A stretch of 23,973 nt of DNA from Castellaniella sp041675725 (lineage in GTDB: Bacteria > Pseudomonadota > Gammaproteobacteria > Burkholderiales > Burkholderiaceae_B): assembly GCF_041675725.1 (NCBI RefSeq), contig NZ_JBAYTI010000043.1:1-23973 (forward strand), read 5' to 3'. Positions 14,913-22,724 of the stretch are shown here, piece by piece (position 1 is the stretch's first letter; the number at the start of each line of letters is the position of its first letter). Below the pieces are notes generated by a model, which ran no database searches, was not told where the DNA came from, and saw only the letters and a program-made list of their open reading frames with translations. The translations under genes and the position numbers were made by a program.

Positions 14913-16331
14913 CTACATGTTACTACGCAATTCGTCTTCAAGCAAGCTGGCCAGGTCGAGCAGGCGCTCATCCGAATACCACGGGCCCGCCAGCTGCAGG
15001 CCGATGGGCAAGCCGCCGGCGGTCTGGCCGCAAGGCATGGAAAGCGCCGGGTGGCCACTGAGATTCATGGCGTAGGTATAGGGGTACCAGGCGCCCCGTA
15101 TCGTGCCCGCCGGCTTGCCCGCGATCTCGATGGGGCCGTTGGGATCCACGGCGATGGGCAGCGGCGGCGCCGATACCGTGGGCGAGAGCAGCACGTCATG
15201 GTGTGCGAACACGTCTTGCAGCAATTCGAAGCAGCGCGTGCGGGCGGCCTGCGCACGGTGCAGGTCGATCGCGCTGTGCTGCCGGCCGCGCTCGACCAGC
15301 GCCACCAGGGCGGGATCCAGGCGCGCCCGGTAGGCCTCGAGATGGGGCAGCACGCGCGCGGCGGTCAGGCTCTCGAGCAAGATGAGGAAATAGCGCTCGA
15401 ACGCGACGAAATCCAGCGATACGGTCTGGACGACGGCGCCTGCGTCCTGCAGGCGTACGGCCACGGCGTCGGTGGCGGCGCGGACCTGCGGATCGACCGG
15501 ATTGCCGGCCGACGGCAGGTAGGCCACGCGCAGGCCGCGCACCGCGTCCAGGCCCCGGCCCGTGTCCAGGCCGGCGAGCGCGGTGTGTTCACGATGCAGC
15601 AGGCCGGCCTGACCCCAGGGGTCCTGCCGGTCGAAGCCCTGGAGCACCGAATGGAACAGGCGCAGGTCGGCGATGTCGCGCGCCATGGGGCCCACGTACG
15701 AATGGGCCGCAAAGCGGTCGGCCGGTTGCAGATAGGCCACGGTGCCCAGCGTGCCCTTGAGGCCGCTGATGCCGCAGCAGGCCGCCGGGATGCGGATCGA
15801 GCCGCCGCCGTCGGTGCCCAACGCAAGCGCCCCCAGACCGGCTGCGACGGCGACCGCCGCGCCGCCGCTGGATGCGCCGCAGGTGACGCTGGGATCATGG
15901 GGGTTCAAGGTACGGCCGAACAGGGGCGCGTCGGTGCTTTGCTTGGCGCCGAATTCCGGCGTGGTGGTCTTGCCGATGAGAATGCCGCCCGCCGCCTTGG
16001 TGCGCGCCACCGCCACGGCGTCTTTCTTGGGCACGAAGTCTTCGTAGATGGCCGAGCCCATGGTCGTGCGCACGCCGGCCGTGAGGATCAGGTCCTTGGC
16101 CGACCAGGGCACGCCATGCAGCGGACCCAGGGGTTCGCCGCGCAGCACCGCCTGCTCGGCCTGGCGTGCGGCCGCCAGCGCGGCTTGCGCGGTCACCGTG
16201 ATGAAGGCATTCAAATGGCGCATCGCGTCGATGCGGTCCAGGGCGGCCTGCACCACTTCGACAGGCGAGACCTGGCGCTCGCGGATCAGGGCGGCCAGCG
16301 CGCGCGCCGGCAGGTTCAAGTCATCGGTCAT
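14913..16331 (-). CDS. Amidase-signature family hydrolase
   Basis: This 472-residue hydrolase cleaves an amide to acid plus ammonia or amine through the Ser-cisSer-Lys triad of the amidase-signature family. The triad is visible: K79 in PWSAKDLI, S155 in TCGASSGGAA and S178 in TDGGGSIRIPA. The usual LHGVPWSAKD and ISGLKGT segments are intact. The N-terminus lacks a signal peptide, so it is cytoplasmic. The ATG at 16331 fits the family start (MTDDLNLPARAL); an upstream ATG at 16394 would overlap the preceding gene and adds a non-conserved Ser/Pro tail. It is the last gene of the ABC/imidase-like operon, 40 bp after a dehydrogenase, and lies immediately upstream of rplC. GatA is excluded by lack of GatB/GatC neighbours and by context. 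Confidence 0.92.
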   Translation of the reverse strand: MTDDLNLPARALAALIRERQVSPVEVVQAALDRIDAMRHLNAFITVTAQAALAAARQAEQAVLRGEPLGPLHGVPWSAKDLILTAGVRTTMGSAIYEDFVPKKDAVAVARTKAAGGILIGKTTTPEFGAKQSTDAPLFGRTLNPHDPSVTCGASSGGAAVAVAAGLGALALGTDGGGSIRIPAACCGISGLKGTLGTVAYLQPADRFAAHSYVGPMARDIADLRLFHSVLQGFDRQDPWGQAGLLHREHTALAGLDTGRGLDAVRGLRVAYLPSAGNPVDPQVRAATDAVAVRLQDAGAVVQTVSLDFVAFERYFLILLESLTAARVLPHLEAYRARLDPALVALVERGRQHSAIDLHRAQAARTRCFELLQDVFAHHDVLLSPTVSAPPLPIAVDPNGPIEIAGKPAGTIRGAWYPYTYAMNLSGHPALSMPCGQTAGGLPIGLQLAGPWYSDERLLDLASLLEDELRSNM

Positions 16332-16371
16332 GGGTTTCTCGCTCGCATCGGAATCAGGGGACGGGCTGTGG

Positions 16372-17109
16372 TCAGAGCATCCAGCGCCCGCCATCGACCA
16401 TCAGGGTCTGGCCGGTGATGTACCGGGCGCCCGGGCTGGCCAGGAACAGCACCACGGCGGCCACGTCGTCAGGCGTGCCCACGTAGCCCGCCGGCGTGCC
16501 ATCGATGATGCGCTGCAGGATCTCGGGCTTGAGGTGTCGATGGGCCGTGGTCGCGATGGCGCCGGGACACACGGCATTGACGGTGATCCCGTGGGGCGCG
16601 AGCTCGCGCGCCAGGGACCGGGTCAGGCCGACCACCCCCATCTTGGCCGCGGCATAGTCGGCCAGGCCCACATCGCCGGCAAACGCGGCGTTGCTGCTCA
16701 TGTTGATGATGCGGCCGCTGCCGCGCCGCCGCATGCGGGGCGCCACGATGCGGCTGGCGCGCAGCGCCGTGAACAGCGAAACCTCGAGCACGAAACGCCA
16801 GGTGGCCTCTTCGGACTCGACGAACGGGCAGGCGCGTTCGCGGGCGCTCTGGCCCACGTTGTTGAACAGCACGTCGACCTCGCCGCAGTCGGCATGCACC
16901 CCCTCGAAGAACTGGTCCAGCTGCGGCCCGGTGCAGTCGCCCGCCACGACCCGGTGGCCGGCGGCCTGCAGGTCGGCCAGGTCGGCCACGTCGCGATCCA
17001 TCAGGGCCAGCCGGGCGCCACAGGCGGCAAACTGGCGCGCGGTGGCTGCGCCGATTCCGTGGCCGGCACCGGTGATGACGACCAGTTGATCCGTGAAACG
17101 ATCCGACAT
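16372..17109 (-). CDS. Short-chain dehydrogenase/reductase (SDR family), first copy
   Basis: This 245-residue classical SDR has the cofactor motif TGAGHGIG (13-20), an acidic residue after the second beta strand (D38) that favours NAD(H), NNVG (83-86), the catalytic serine in NMSSNA (138/139), and YAAAK with Y152 and K156. PGAIATT and the C-terminal GQTLMVDGG are standard. The start at 17109 is preceded by a G-rich Shine-Dalgarno; a start 8 codons earlier is also possible. It follows a second SDR by 27 bp. In this operon it probably oxidises a hydroxyl group of the imported compound or its hydrolysis product; the substrate is unknown. Confidence 0.93.
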   Translation of the reverse strand: MSDRFTDQLVVITGAGHGIGAATARQFAACGARLALMDRDVADLADLQAAGHRVVAGDCTGPQLDQFFEGVHADCGEVDVLFNNVGQSARERACPFVESEEATWRFVLEVSLFTALRASRIVAPRMRRRGSGRIINMSSNAAFAGDVGLADYAAAKMGVVGLTRSLARELAPHGITVNAVCPGAIATTAHRHLKPEILQRIIDGTPAGYVGTPDDVAAVVLFLASPGARYITGQTLMVDGGRWML

Positions 17110-17136
17110 CGTGCATGCCCCCCGACAGACCATGAA

Positions 17137-17922
17137 TCAGTGAAAACTGCGCCCGCCATCGACGGCCAGCGTGGTACCGGTCACGTAGGCCGCCAGCGGG
17201 CTGCACAGGTAGAGCACCGCCCAGGCGACCTCCTCGGGTGCCGCGATCCGCTCGAGCGCATACCGCGCCCGGATCTGGGCGCGGGCTTGCGCCGGGTCGG
17301 CGACCCCCGCATAGGACGTATGCAGCAGGGGGGTGTCGACGGCGCCCGGGGCCACCGTGAGCACGCGGATGCCCTCGGGGCCGAGCTCCTGGGCCAGACA
17401 CTTGCCCAGCATGACCAGGCCGGCCTTGCTCACGCAGTAGGCGCTGCGCTCGGGCAGGGGCGACAGGCCCGCGGCCGAGGACAGGAACACCATGCTGCGG
17501 TCGCCGCGCGTTGCGCGCAGGATGGGCAGGCAGGCCCGGCTCAGGCGCATGGCGGCCGTCAGGTTGATGGTCAGCACGCGCTCCCAGTCGGCGTCGGCCA
17601 GGGTGTGCAGCGGACCGCGCAGATCGATGCCCGCGGTGACGATGAGCGCGTGCAGGCGCCCGTCCAGATGCGTGGCGGCCTGCTGCACCATGCGCTCGAT
17701 CTGGGCCGGATCACCCACGTCGCAGTGCACCGTGCGCTGCAGGCCCGGCTCGGCGGCGCAGGCCCGCAGGGCCGCTTCATCCACATCGGCCACGCAGACC
17801 ACGGCCCCCTGGCGCGCTGCCTCGCGCGCAAGCGCCAGGCCGATGCCGCCCGCCCCGCCGACGACCAGGTAGTGGCGCCCGTGATGGGGCCGGACGGGAT
17901 CGACCGGCGCGCTGGCCGTCAT
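17137..17922 (-). CDS. Short-chain dehydrogenase/reductase (SDR family), second copy
   Basis: This 261-residue classical SDR shows VGGAGGIG (21-28), an acidic NAD-type residue in VADVDE (D46), N120 in LTINLTAAM, the catalytic serine in FLSSAAG (148/149), and YCVSK with Y162 and K166. The usual NNAG is replaced by VTAG (95-98). Its ATG overlaps the stop of the deacetylase-fold gene by four bases, so the two are translationally coupled. It is clearly diverged from the following SDR (different N-terminus, different loop), so the pair more likely catalyses different steps than being a recent duplication. Confidence 0.93.
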   Translation of the reverse strand: MTASAPVDPVRPHHGRHYLVVGGAGGIGLALAREAARQGAVVCVADVDEAALRACAAEPGLQRTVHCDVGDPAQIERMVQQAATHLDGRLHALIVTAGIDLRGPLHTLADADWERVLTINLTAAMRLSRACLPILRATRGDRSMVFLSSAAGLSPLPERSAYCVSKAGLVMLGKCLAQELGPEGIRVLTVAPGAVDTPLLHTSYAGVADPAQARAQIRARYALERIAAPEEVAWAVLYLCSPLAAYVTGTTLAVDGGRSFH

Positions 17923-18746
17923 GGCCGCCCCGCCTGCTGCTTGAGCAGCACGCGCATGTCGTCGGTGATCTCGTCGCAGCGCCCGATCCAGACGCCCTCG
18001 TGGCGCCGGGCATGTTCGAGCAGGCCGCGCAGCACCTCGAGGCGCGACGGCTGGCCGATGATCTGCGGGTGCATGCCCAGCATCATCATGGCCTGTTCGC
18101 GGTACAGCACGTCGAACTCGCGCGTCCAGGCATCGAGCACGGCGCTGGGCGACTGCATGGTGCGCCCGGGCAGCACGATGGAATACTGGAAAAACGGCGC
18201 ATCGTCCAGCACCCAGCGAAAAGGCAGCTCGACGATATCCGTGACCTGGCCGTCGATCTCGAGCAGATAAGGCGTGTCGGCATCGAAGAAATTGGACGAA
18301 TAATCGAATCCGTATTCCCGGATCAGCTGCAAGGTGATGTCGCTGAACTCGGCTGCCGGGGAGCGCCAGCCGCGCGGGCGCACGCCCGTGATGCGGGTGA
18401 GCGCCTCCATGCCTTTTTCGAACTCCGCGCGCTCTTCTTCGTGGCTGAGATTCACGATCCAGCGGTGGCTGTAGCTGTGGTGGGCTACCTCGTGGCCCGC
18501 CTCGACCAGGCCGCGGATCTGCGCGGGATGCTGCTCGGCCATCTGGCCGGGCACGAAGAACGTGCAGCGCACATCGAACTCGTCGAGCAGGCGCAGGATG
18601 CGCGGCAAACCCGTCTTCCAGCCGTAGGCCCCCTGCGACATGAGGATGGGCCGGCGGGCGTACTCAGGATCGCGTGCCAGCCACATCGTCTCGAAATCGA
18701 GGTCGAACGTGAGCAGCAGGGGAAAACCGCGTCGGGTGACGGACAT
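17919..18746 (-). CDS. Polysaccharide deacetylase-fold hydrolase, HpPgdA/cyclic-imidase-like
   Basis: This 275-residue cytoplasmic NodB-fold metal hydrolase has no signal peptide. The metal-binding aspartates are in TFDLDFE (D15, D17), the two histidines in HHSYSH (H90, H94), and the third motif in WRSPAAEFS (127-135). It resembles the Helicobacter PgdA branch in YREQAMMMLGMHPQIIGQPSR and the HEGVWIGRCDEITDD end. Known members of this branch include a cyclic imide hydrolase from Pseudomonas putida and allantoinase PuuE, which open ring amides rather than deacetylate sugars. With an amidase in the same operon, ring opening of an imide or similar compound is more plausible than peptidoglycan modification. 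The ATG at 18746 has AAGG 7 bases upstream; an ATG two codons earlier is too close to it. Confidence 0.88.
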   Translation of the reverse strand: MSVTRRGFPLLLTFDLDFETMWLARDPEYARRPILMSQGAYGWKTGLPRILRLLDEFDVRCTFFVPGQMAEQHPAQIRGLVEAGHEVAHHSYSHRWIVNLSHEEERAEFEKGMEALTRITGVRPRGWRSPAAEFSDITLQLIREYGFDYSSNFFDADTPYLLEIDGQVTDIVELPFRWVLDDAPFFQYSIVLPGRTMQSPSAVLDAWTREFDVLYREQAMMMLGMHPQIIGQPSRLEVLRGLLEHARRHEGVWIGRCDEITDDMRVLLKQQAGRP

Positions 18747-18763
18747 GGGCATACCTTTTTGGT

Positions 18764-19555
18764 TCAGAGATTCTTGTGGAAACCGGCCCAGCGCTCGGCC
18801 ACCAGGAGAATCAGCCCCGTGGCCAGGATGAGCAAGGCGGACACGGCGGCGATGCGCGGATCCACGCCTTGTTCGACACTGGTGAAAATCTTGACCGGCA
18901 AGGTGTTCTGGCTGGCGGAGAGCAGGAACACCGTTACCGGTACGTTGTCGAATGACGTGATGAAGGCGAACAGGCCGGCGGCCGTCAGACCGGGCCGTAT
19001 GATGGGCAGGGTGACCAGCCAGAACCCGGCCAGCCGGTTGGCCCCCAGCACCGCGGCGGCGTCTTCCAGGCTGTCGTCGCAGGAGGCCAGGCTGGAGAGC
19101 GCCGCCCGCACCACGTACGGGACGGTGATGACCACGTGCGCCAGCCACAGGCTGACCGTATGGCCGCGCAGGCCGGTGACCACGTAATACTGCAGCAGGG
19201 CCACGCCCAGCACCACCGAAGGCAGGATGAGCGGGGCCATGAAGAAACTGGCCAGGGCCCGCGCGCCGGGCACCAGCTTGCGGTGCAGCGCCCAGGCGGC
19301 GGCCACCCCCAGCACCAGCGACGCGGCGGTCGCGGCGCTGGCCAGCCACAGGCTGGTCCATGCCGCGCGCAGGTAGTCGTCGTCTTGCAGTACGGCGACG
19401 AACCACTTGAGCGTCAGCCCCTTGGGCAGGATGGTGAGGTAGGCCGTTTCGCTGAAGGCGGCCAGGATCACGACTGCCACCGGCAGCATCAGGAACAGGA
19501 TCACCCCCCCGGCCGCCAGGCCCACCGGCCAGGGGCAGCGGCGCGTCTCGCTCAC
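18764..19555 (-). CDS. ABC transporter permease, spermidine/putrescine type (PotC-like)
   Basis: This 263-residue inner-membrane subunit has about six helices and the cytoplasmic EAA loop at 162-184 (SLEDAAAVLGANRLAGFWLVTLP) that docks onto the ATPase. It starts with GTG at 19555, overlapping the stop of the preceding permease gene by four bases (GTGA). The longer open frame to 19654 lies inside that gene. It is the second permease of the importer. The deacetylase-fold gene follows 17 bp later. Confidence 0.93.
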   Translation of the reverse strand: MSETRRCPWPVGLAAGGVILFLMLPVAVVILAAFSETAYLTILPKGLTLKWFVAVLQDDDYLRAAWTSLWLASAATAASLVLGVAAAWALHRKLVPGARALASFFMAPLILPSVVLGVALLQYYVVTGLRGHTVSLWLAHVVITVPYVVRAALSSLASCDDSLEDAAAVLGANRLAGFWLVTLPIIRPGLTAAGLFAFITSFDNVPVTVFLLSASQNTLPVKIFTSVEQGVDPRIAAVSALLILATGLILLVAERWAGFHKNL

Positions 19556-20400
19556 GACAGCCCCCCCCAGCGCCCCAGGACGCGGTTGGACAGGGCCACC
19601 ACCGCCAGCGCGATGATCGTGAGCACGAAGGCCAGGGCGGCCCCCGACGGCCAATTCAGGGTCAGCAGGAATTCGTCGTAGATCAGGGTGGCCACGACCT
19701 TGTAGGTGGCCCCGCCCAGCATACGCGGCGTGACCAGGGCACTGATGGAGAGGACGAACACCAGGATGGAGCCCGCCAGGATGCCCGGCGCCGTCATGGG
19801 CAGGGTGACCGACCAGAAGATGCGCGCCCGCCCGGCCGCCAGCGTGGCGGCCGCATCATGCACGTCCTGGGGCACGGACTGGATGGCCGGCACGAGCATC
19901 AACACCATGAAGGGCAGGTAGATGTGGGTCATGCCCACCAGCAGGCCGCTCAGGTTGAACATCATGCGCACCGGGGCTTCGATCAGGCCCCAGTCCATCA
20001 GCAGGTTGTTGATCAGGCCGTGGTCGGCCAGCAGGGCGATCCAGCCAAAGGCGCGCACCACCAGGTTGAGCAACATGGGAAAAATCACCAGCAGCGTCAA
20101 GGCCAGGCGCAGGCGCGGCCCGACCCGGGTCATGCACCAGGCCAGGGGATAGCCGAGCAGCAGGCAGAGGGCCGTCACCCCCAGGCCCAGCACCAGGGTG
20201 CGGCCGATGATTTCGCGATAGTAGCCATCGGTGGCGATCTGGGTATAGTTCTCGAGCGTCCAGGCGCCCGAGGTGCCCATGCCGGGGATGTATTCCTGGA
20301 AGCTGAGCGGCACCATGAACAGCACCGGCGCCACGAAAATGAGCAGCAACACCACGCCCAGCGGCGACATCAGGCCCCAGGCGGCCAGGCGCGTGCTCAT
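19552..20400 (-). CDS. ABC transporter permease, spermidine/putrescine type (PotB-like)
   Basis: This 282-residue membrane protein has helices at about 13-31, 68-90, 100-122, 150-171, 205-225 and near the C-terminus. The EAA loop lies at 179-201 (DVHDAAATLAAGRARIFWSVTLP). The ATG at 20400 overlaps the ATPase stop by four bases (ATGA), giving coupled translation. The open frame continues well upstream inside the ATPase gene but that part is not a protein. It forms a heterodimer with the PotC-like partner. Confidence 0.93.
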   Translation of the reverse strand: MSTRLAAWGLMSPLGVVLLLIFVAPVLFMVPLSFQEYIPGMGTSGAWTLENYTQIATDGYYREIIGRTLVLGLGVTALCLLLGYPLAWCMTRVGPRLRLALTLLVIFPMLLNLVVRAFGWIALLADHGLINNLLMDWGLIEAPVRMMFNLSGLLVGMTHIYLPFMVLMLVPAIQSVPQDVHDAAATLAAGRARIFWSVTLPMTAPGILAGSILVFVLSISALVTPRMLGGATYKVVATLIYDEFLLTLNWPSGAALAFVLTIIALAVVALSNRVLGRWGGLS

Positions 20401-21512
20401 GGGCGCGCCTGCATGGGCACGGCCGCCGGCGCCCTGCCCGATGCGTCGGCGTGCACATAGACGCGCTCGGGCCGAAACCCCACGTGAACCCCATCGCCTG
20501 GCTGCAGTTGGGCCTGGTCGGCACTGGCGGCGACTTCGGCGATGAGTTCGGGGCCGCCGTCCAGCTGCAGCGCATACTGGACGCGCGAGCCCACGAATGA
20601 GCGCAGCAGGATGCGCGCCCGATGGGTGTGTTCGCCGGCCTGCGACAGCAGCAAGACGTCTTCCTGGCGCACCACCACGGCCACGGATTCGCCGGGCGCC
20701 ACGCCCGCGGCGGCGTGGTGGCTCACGAGCCGGGCACCCTGCGCCAGGCGCAGGTGGCACTGCGCCCCGTCGCGCGCCTCGAGGCGGGCGTCCAGCCGGT
20801 TCGAGCGGCCAATGAAGCGCGCGACGAACGCGGTGGCTGGACGGTCGTAGATGATTTCCGGGCGGTCGTATTGCTGCACGACCCCTTCGGCCAGGACACA
20901 CACGCGATCGGACAGGCTCATGGCCTCGGTTTGGTCGTGCGTGACGAACAGGGTGGTGATGCCCAGTTCGCGCTGCAGGCGCTTGAGCTCGAACTGCATT
21001 TCATCGCGCAGGGCCGCATCGAGATTGGACAAGGGTTCGTCGAACAGCAGAAGCTGCGGCTGCGGCGCGATGGAGCGCGCCAGGGCCACGCGCTGCTGCT
21101 GGCCGCCCGAAAGCTGGCGCGGGTAGCGCCGGGCATGATCGGGCAGACGCACGCTGGCCAGCGCCTGCTGCACGCGCTGCTGGAGTTCGGCGCCGCGCAC
21201 CCCCTGGCGCCGCAGGCCAAAAGCGACGTTGTCGAACACCGTCATGTGCGGAAACAGCGCGTACGACTGGAAGACCAGGCCGATCTGGCGCTGGTGCGTG
21301 GGCACGCGGGTGATGTCGCGCCCGTCGACCAGGATGCGGCCGGACGTGGGGGCGATGAGGCCGGCCACCATGCGCAGCACGGTGGTCTTGCCGCAGCCCG
21401 AGGGGCCCAGCAGCGAGACGAATTCGCCATCCGCGACCGTCAGGGAAATATTGGCGGCCGCCACGTGGCCGCCGTATTCCTTGCGCAGGTTTTCCAGGGT
21501 GAGTTCAGGCAT
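20397..21512 (-). CDS. ABC transporter ATP-binding protein, spermidine/putrescine type (PotA-like)
   Basis: This 371-residue ATPase powers the importer. It shows Walker A GPSGCGKT (36-43), the Q-loop in VFQSYALFPHM (Q82), signature LSGGQQQR (134-141), Walker B with LLLFDEPLSNLD (E159) and the H-loop VTHDQ (H192). Residues about 240-360 form the TOBE-type regulatory domain of the PotA/FbpC group. All catalytic residues are present. It starts 39 bp after the binding-protein gene and overlaps the first permease gene. Polyamine-type systems also import other small amines, amino-acid derivatives and opines. Confidence 0.95.
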   Translation of the reverse strand: MPELTLENLRKEYGGHVAAANISLTVADGEFVSLLGPSGCGKTTVLRMVAGLIAPTSGRILVDGRDITRVPTHQRQIGLVFQSYALFPHMTVFDNVAFGLRRQGVRGAELQQRVQQALASVRLPDHARRYPRQLSGGQQQRVALARSIAPQPQLLLFDEPLSNLDAALRDEMQFELKRLQRELGITTLFVTHDQTEAMSLSDRVCVLAEGVVQQYDRPEIIYDRPATAFVARFIGRSNRLDARLEARDGAQCHLRLAQGARLVSHHAAAGVAPGESVAVVVRQEDVLLLSQAGEHTHRARILLRSFVGSRVQYALQLDGGPELIAEVAASADQAQLQPGDGVHVGFRPERVYVHADASGRAPAAVPMQARP

Positions 21513-21551
21513 GGACGGGCTCGACGGGCAACGGACGGGCCGGCATGAGGC

Positions 21552-22577
21552 TTAGCGGGCCACTTCGCGCTGCCAGCGCTTCATCCAGCTGGGCAGGTGG
21601 CGGGCCACCTCGGTGGGATCGGGCAGCCAGAGCCGCTCGAAGTTCTCGCCCACCGGGACGATGGCGGCCGCCTTGTCGGAGAGCTTGACCTGGGTATTGA
21701 CCGGGCCGGCGTATTTCTTTTCGGCAAAGCAGGCCTGGCCTTCGCGCGAGAGGAGTTCGTCGATGTATTTCAGGGCCAGTTCGGGATGTTTCGCGCCCTT
21801 GGGGATGACCACGACCGGCAGGATGCCCACTGCGCCTTCCTTGGGATAGACCACGGCCAGCGGCAGCCCGGCGTCGATGGCCGAACCGGCGCGATCCGGA
21901 TACCACACGGCCAGGTCGATCTCTTTGCGCTCGAACATGGGGATGATCTGATCGGCCTGCGTGTACAGTTGGGCCGACGCCTTGGCCAGCGGCTTGATCG
22001 CCTCGAAGCCCGGATCCATGTTGTCCAGCGTGCCGCCTTCCAGCCGGTTGAGCGCCAGCAGAAACTGCATGCCCGAGGTGCCGCTAATGTCGCCGATGGC
22101 CAGTTTTTTCTGGTATTCGGGCTTGAGCAGATCGGCCCAGGCCTGCGGCGGGTTCTGCATGCGGGTGGTGTCGTAGACGATGACGGTGGCGCCGGTCATG
22201 AAGGCCACGTACTGGTTGTCTTTATCCAGCGCCATGGGAGCCACGTCGGCCGCGTTGGCGAGCTGATCGACCGCAATGGTCTCGAGCAGGCCTTCGTTCT
22301 TGAGCTGGGTGGCCAGCGAGTTGTCCATGTAGAGCACGTCGAAATCGGACTGGCCGCGGGTGGCGCGTACGCCGGCGGCGAATTGCGCCGAATTGCCCAA
22401 TTTGGTGAGCACCTTGGCGCCCGTTTTCTGTTCGAACGGCTCGATGTGACAGGTCTTGGAATCATCGGCAAAAGAGCCGCCGAACAGGCCGACGACCAGC
22501 TCTTCGGCGTGGACGGGCGCCAGGGCCGACAGGCCGAACAAGGCGGTGCAGAGCAGGGCAAGGCTGGATTTCTTCAT
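21552..22577 (-). CDS. ABC transporter periplasmic substrate-binding protein (PotD/extracellular solute-binding type)
   Basis: This 341-residue secreted receptor has a Sec signal peptide (MKKSSLALLCTALFGLSALAPVHA, cleavage near residue 24). The mature part begins EELVVGLFGGSFADD, typical of the PotD/spermidine-putrescine group, and contains DVLYMDN, a hinge region near MTGATVIVYDTTRM, and AGPVNTQV. The mature protein has only two cysteines (C43, C283), which could form a disulfide. The ATG at 22577 has GGAGG about 6 bases upstream; an in-frame start 10 codons upstream lacks this. It is the first gene of the catabolic operon, divergent from the MarR gene, with the palindromic operator in the promoter region. 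Confidence 0.94.
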   Translation of the reverse strand: MKKSSLALLCTALFGLSALAPVHAEELVVGLFGGSFADDSKTCHIEPFEQKTGAKVLTKLGNSAQFAAGVRATRGQSDFDVLYMDNSLATQLKNEGLLETIAVDQLANAADVAPMALDKDNQYVAFMTGATVIVYDTTRMQNPPQAWADLLKPEYQKKLAIGDISGTSGMQFLLALNRLEGGTLDNMDPGFEAIKPLAKASAQLYTQADQIIPMFERKEIDLAVWYPDRAGSAIDAGLPLAVVYPKEGAVGILPVVVIPKGAKHPELALKYIDELLSREGQACFAEKKYAGPVNTQVKLSDKAAAIVPVGENFERLWLPDPTEVARHLPSWMKRWQREVAR

Positions 22578-22618
22578 GGGGGCCTCCGCGGGCAGAAAAA
22601 GCAGCAAATAGTGGGCAA

Positions 22619-22640
22619 TTTATCTTTTTGAAAAGATAAA
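22619..22640. promoter_or_regulatory. 22-bp palindromic operator for the divergent MarR-type regulator
   Basis: Two perfect 10-base arms, TTTATCTTTT and AAAAGATAAA, flank a central TG. It lies 41 bp before the binding-protein start and 84 bp before the likely MarR start. Its AT-richness stands out in GC-rich surroundings. Length and symmetry match MarR dimer operators, and the position would let one protein block both promoters. TTGAAA within it (22628-22633) could serve as a -35 for the MarR gene, but the matching -10 is poor. Confidence 0.65.
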
Positions 22641-22691
22641 ATCCACTAGGGTTTACGCTGAGTGTCCTGGGCAGCGCCCGTGCCCCATACT

Positions 22692-22715
22692 CAAAAAAGA
22701 CGGTTTCATTTTTTG
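22692..22715. promoter_or_regulatory. Second AT-rich inverted repeat upstream of the MarR gene
   Basis: CAAAAAA and TTTTTTG arms with a 10-base spacer end 9 bp before the proposed MarR ATG. It could be a secondary regulator site or a weak hairpin in the 5-prime leader. Simple A/T runs form such repeats easily, so support is limited. Confidence 0.2.
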
Positions 22716-22724
22716 TTGTCGCCC

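Noticed and set aside
14913..16331. Amidase as GatA of the aspartyl/glutamyl-tRNA amidotransferase
   Set aside because: No gatB or gatC is nearby, and the gene closes a transporter/hydrolase operon. Amidase-signature enzymes of catabolic type are more likely.
16048..18270. 740-codon plus-strand open frame across the amidase and dehydrogenase genes
   Set aside because: It lies antisense to three well-supported genes with intact catalytic motifs. Its translation is rich in Arg/Gly/His/Gln without any domain, as expected of a shadow frame in GC-rich DNA.
18747..19406. Upstream extension of the deacetylase-fold protein
   Set aside because: It runs through the permease gene in another frame. The family N-terminus and a ribosome-binding site both point to the start at 18746.
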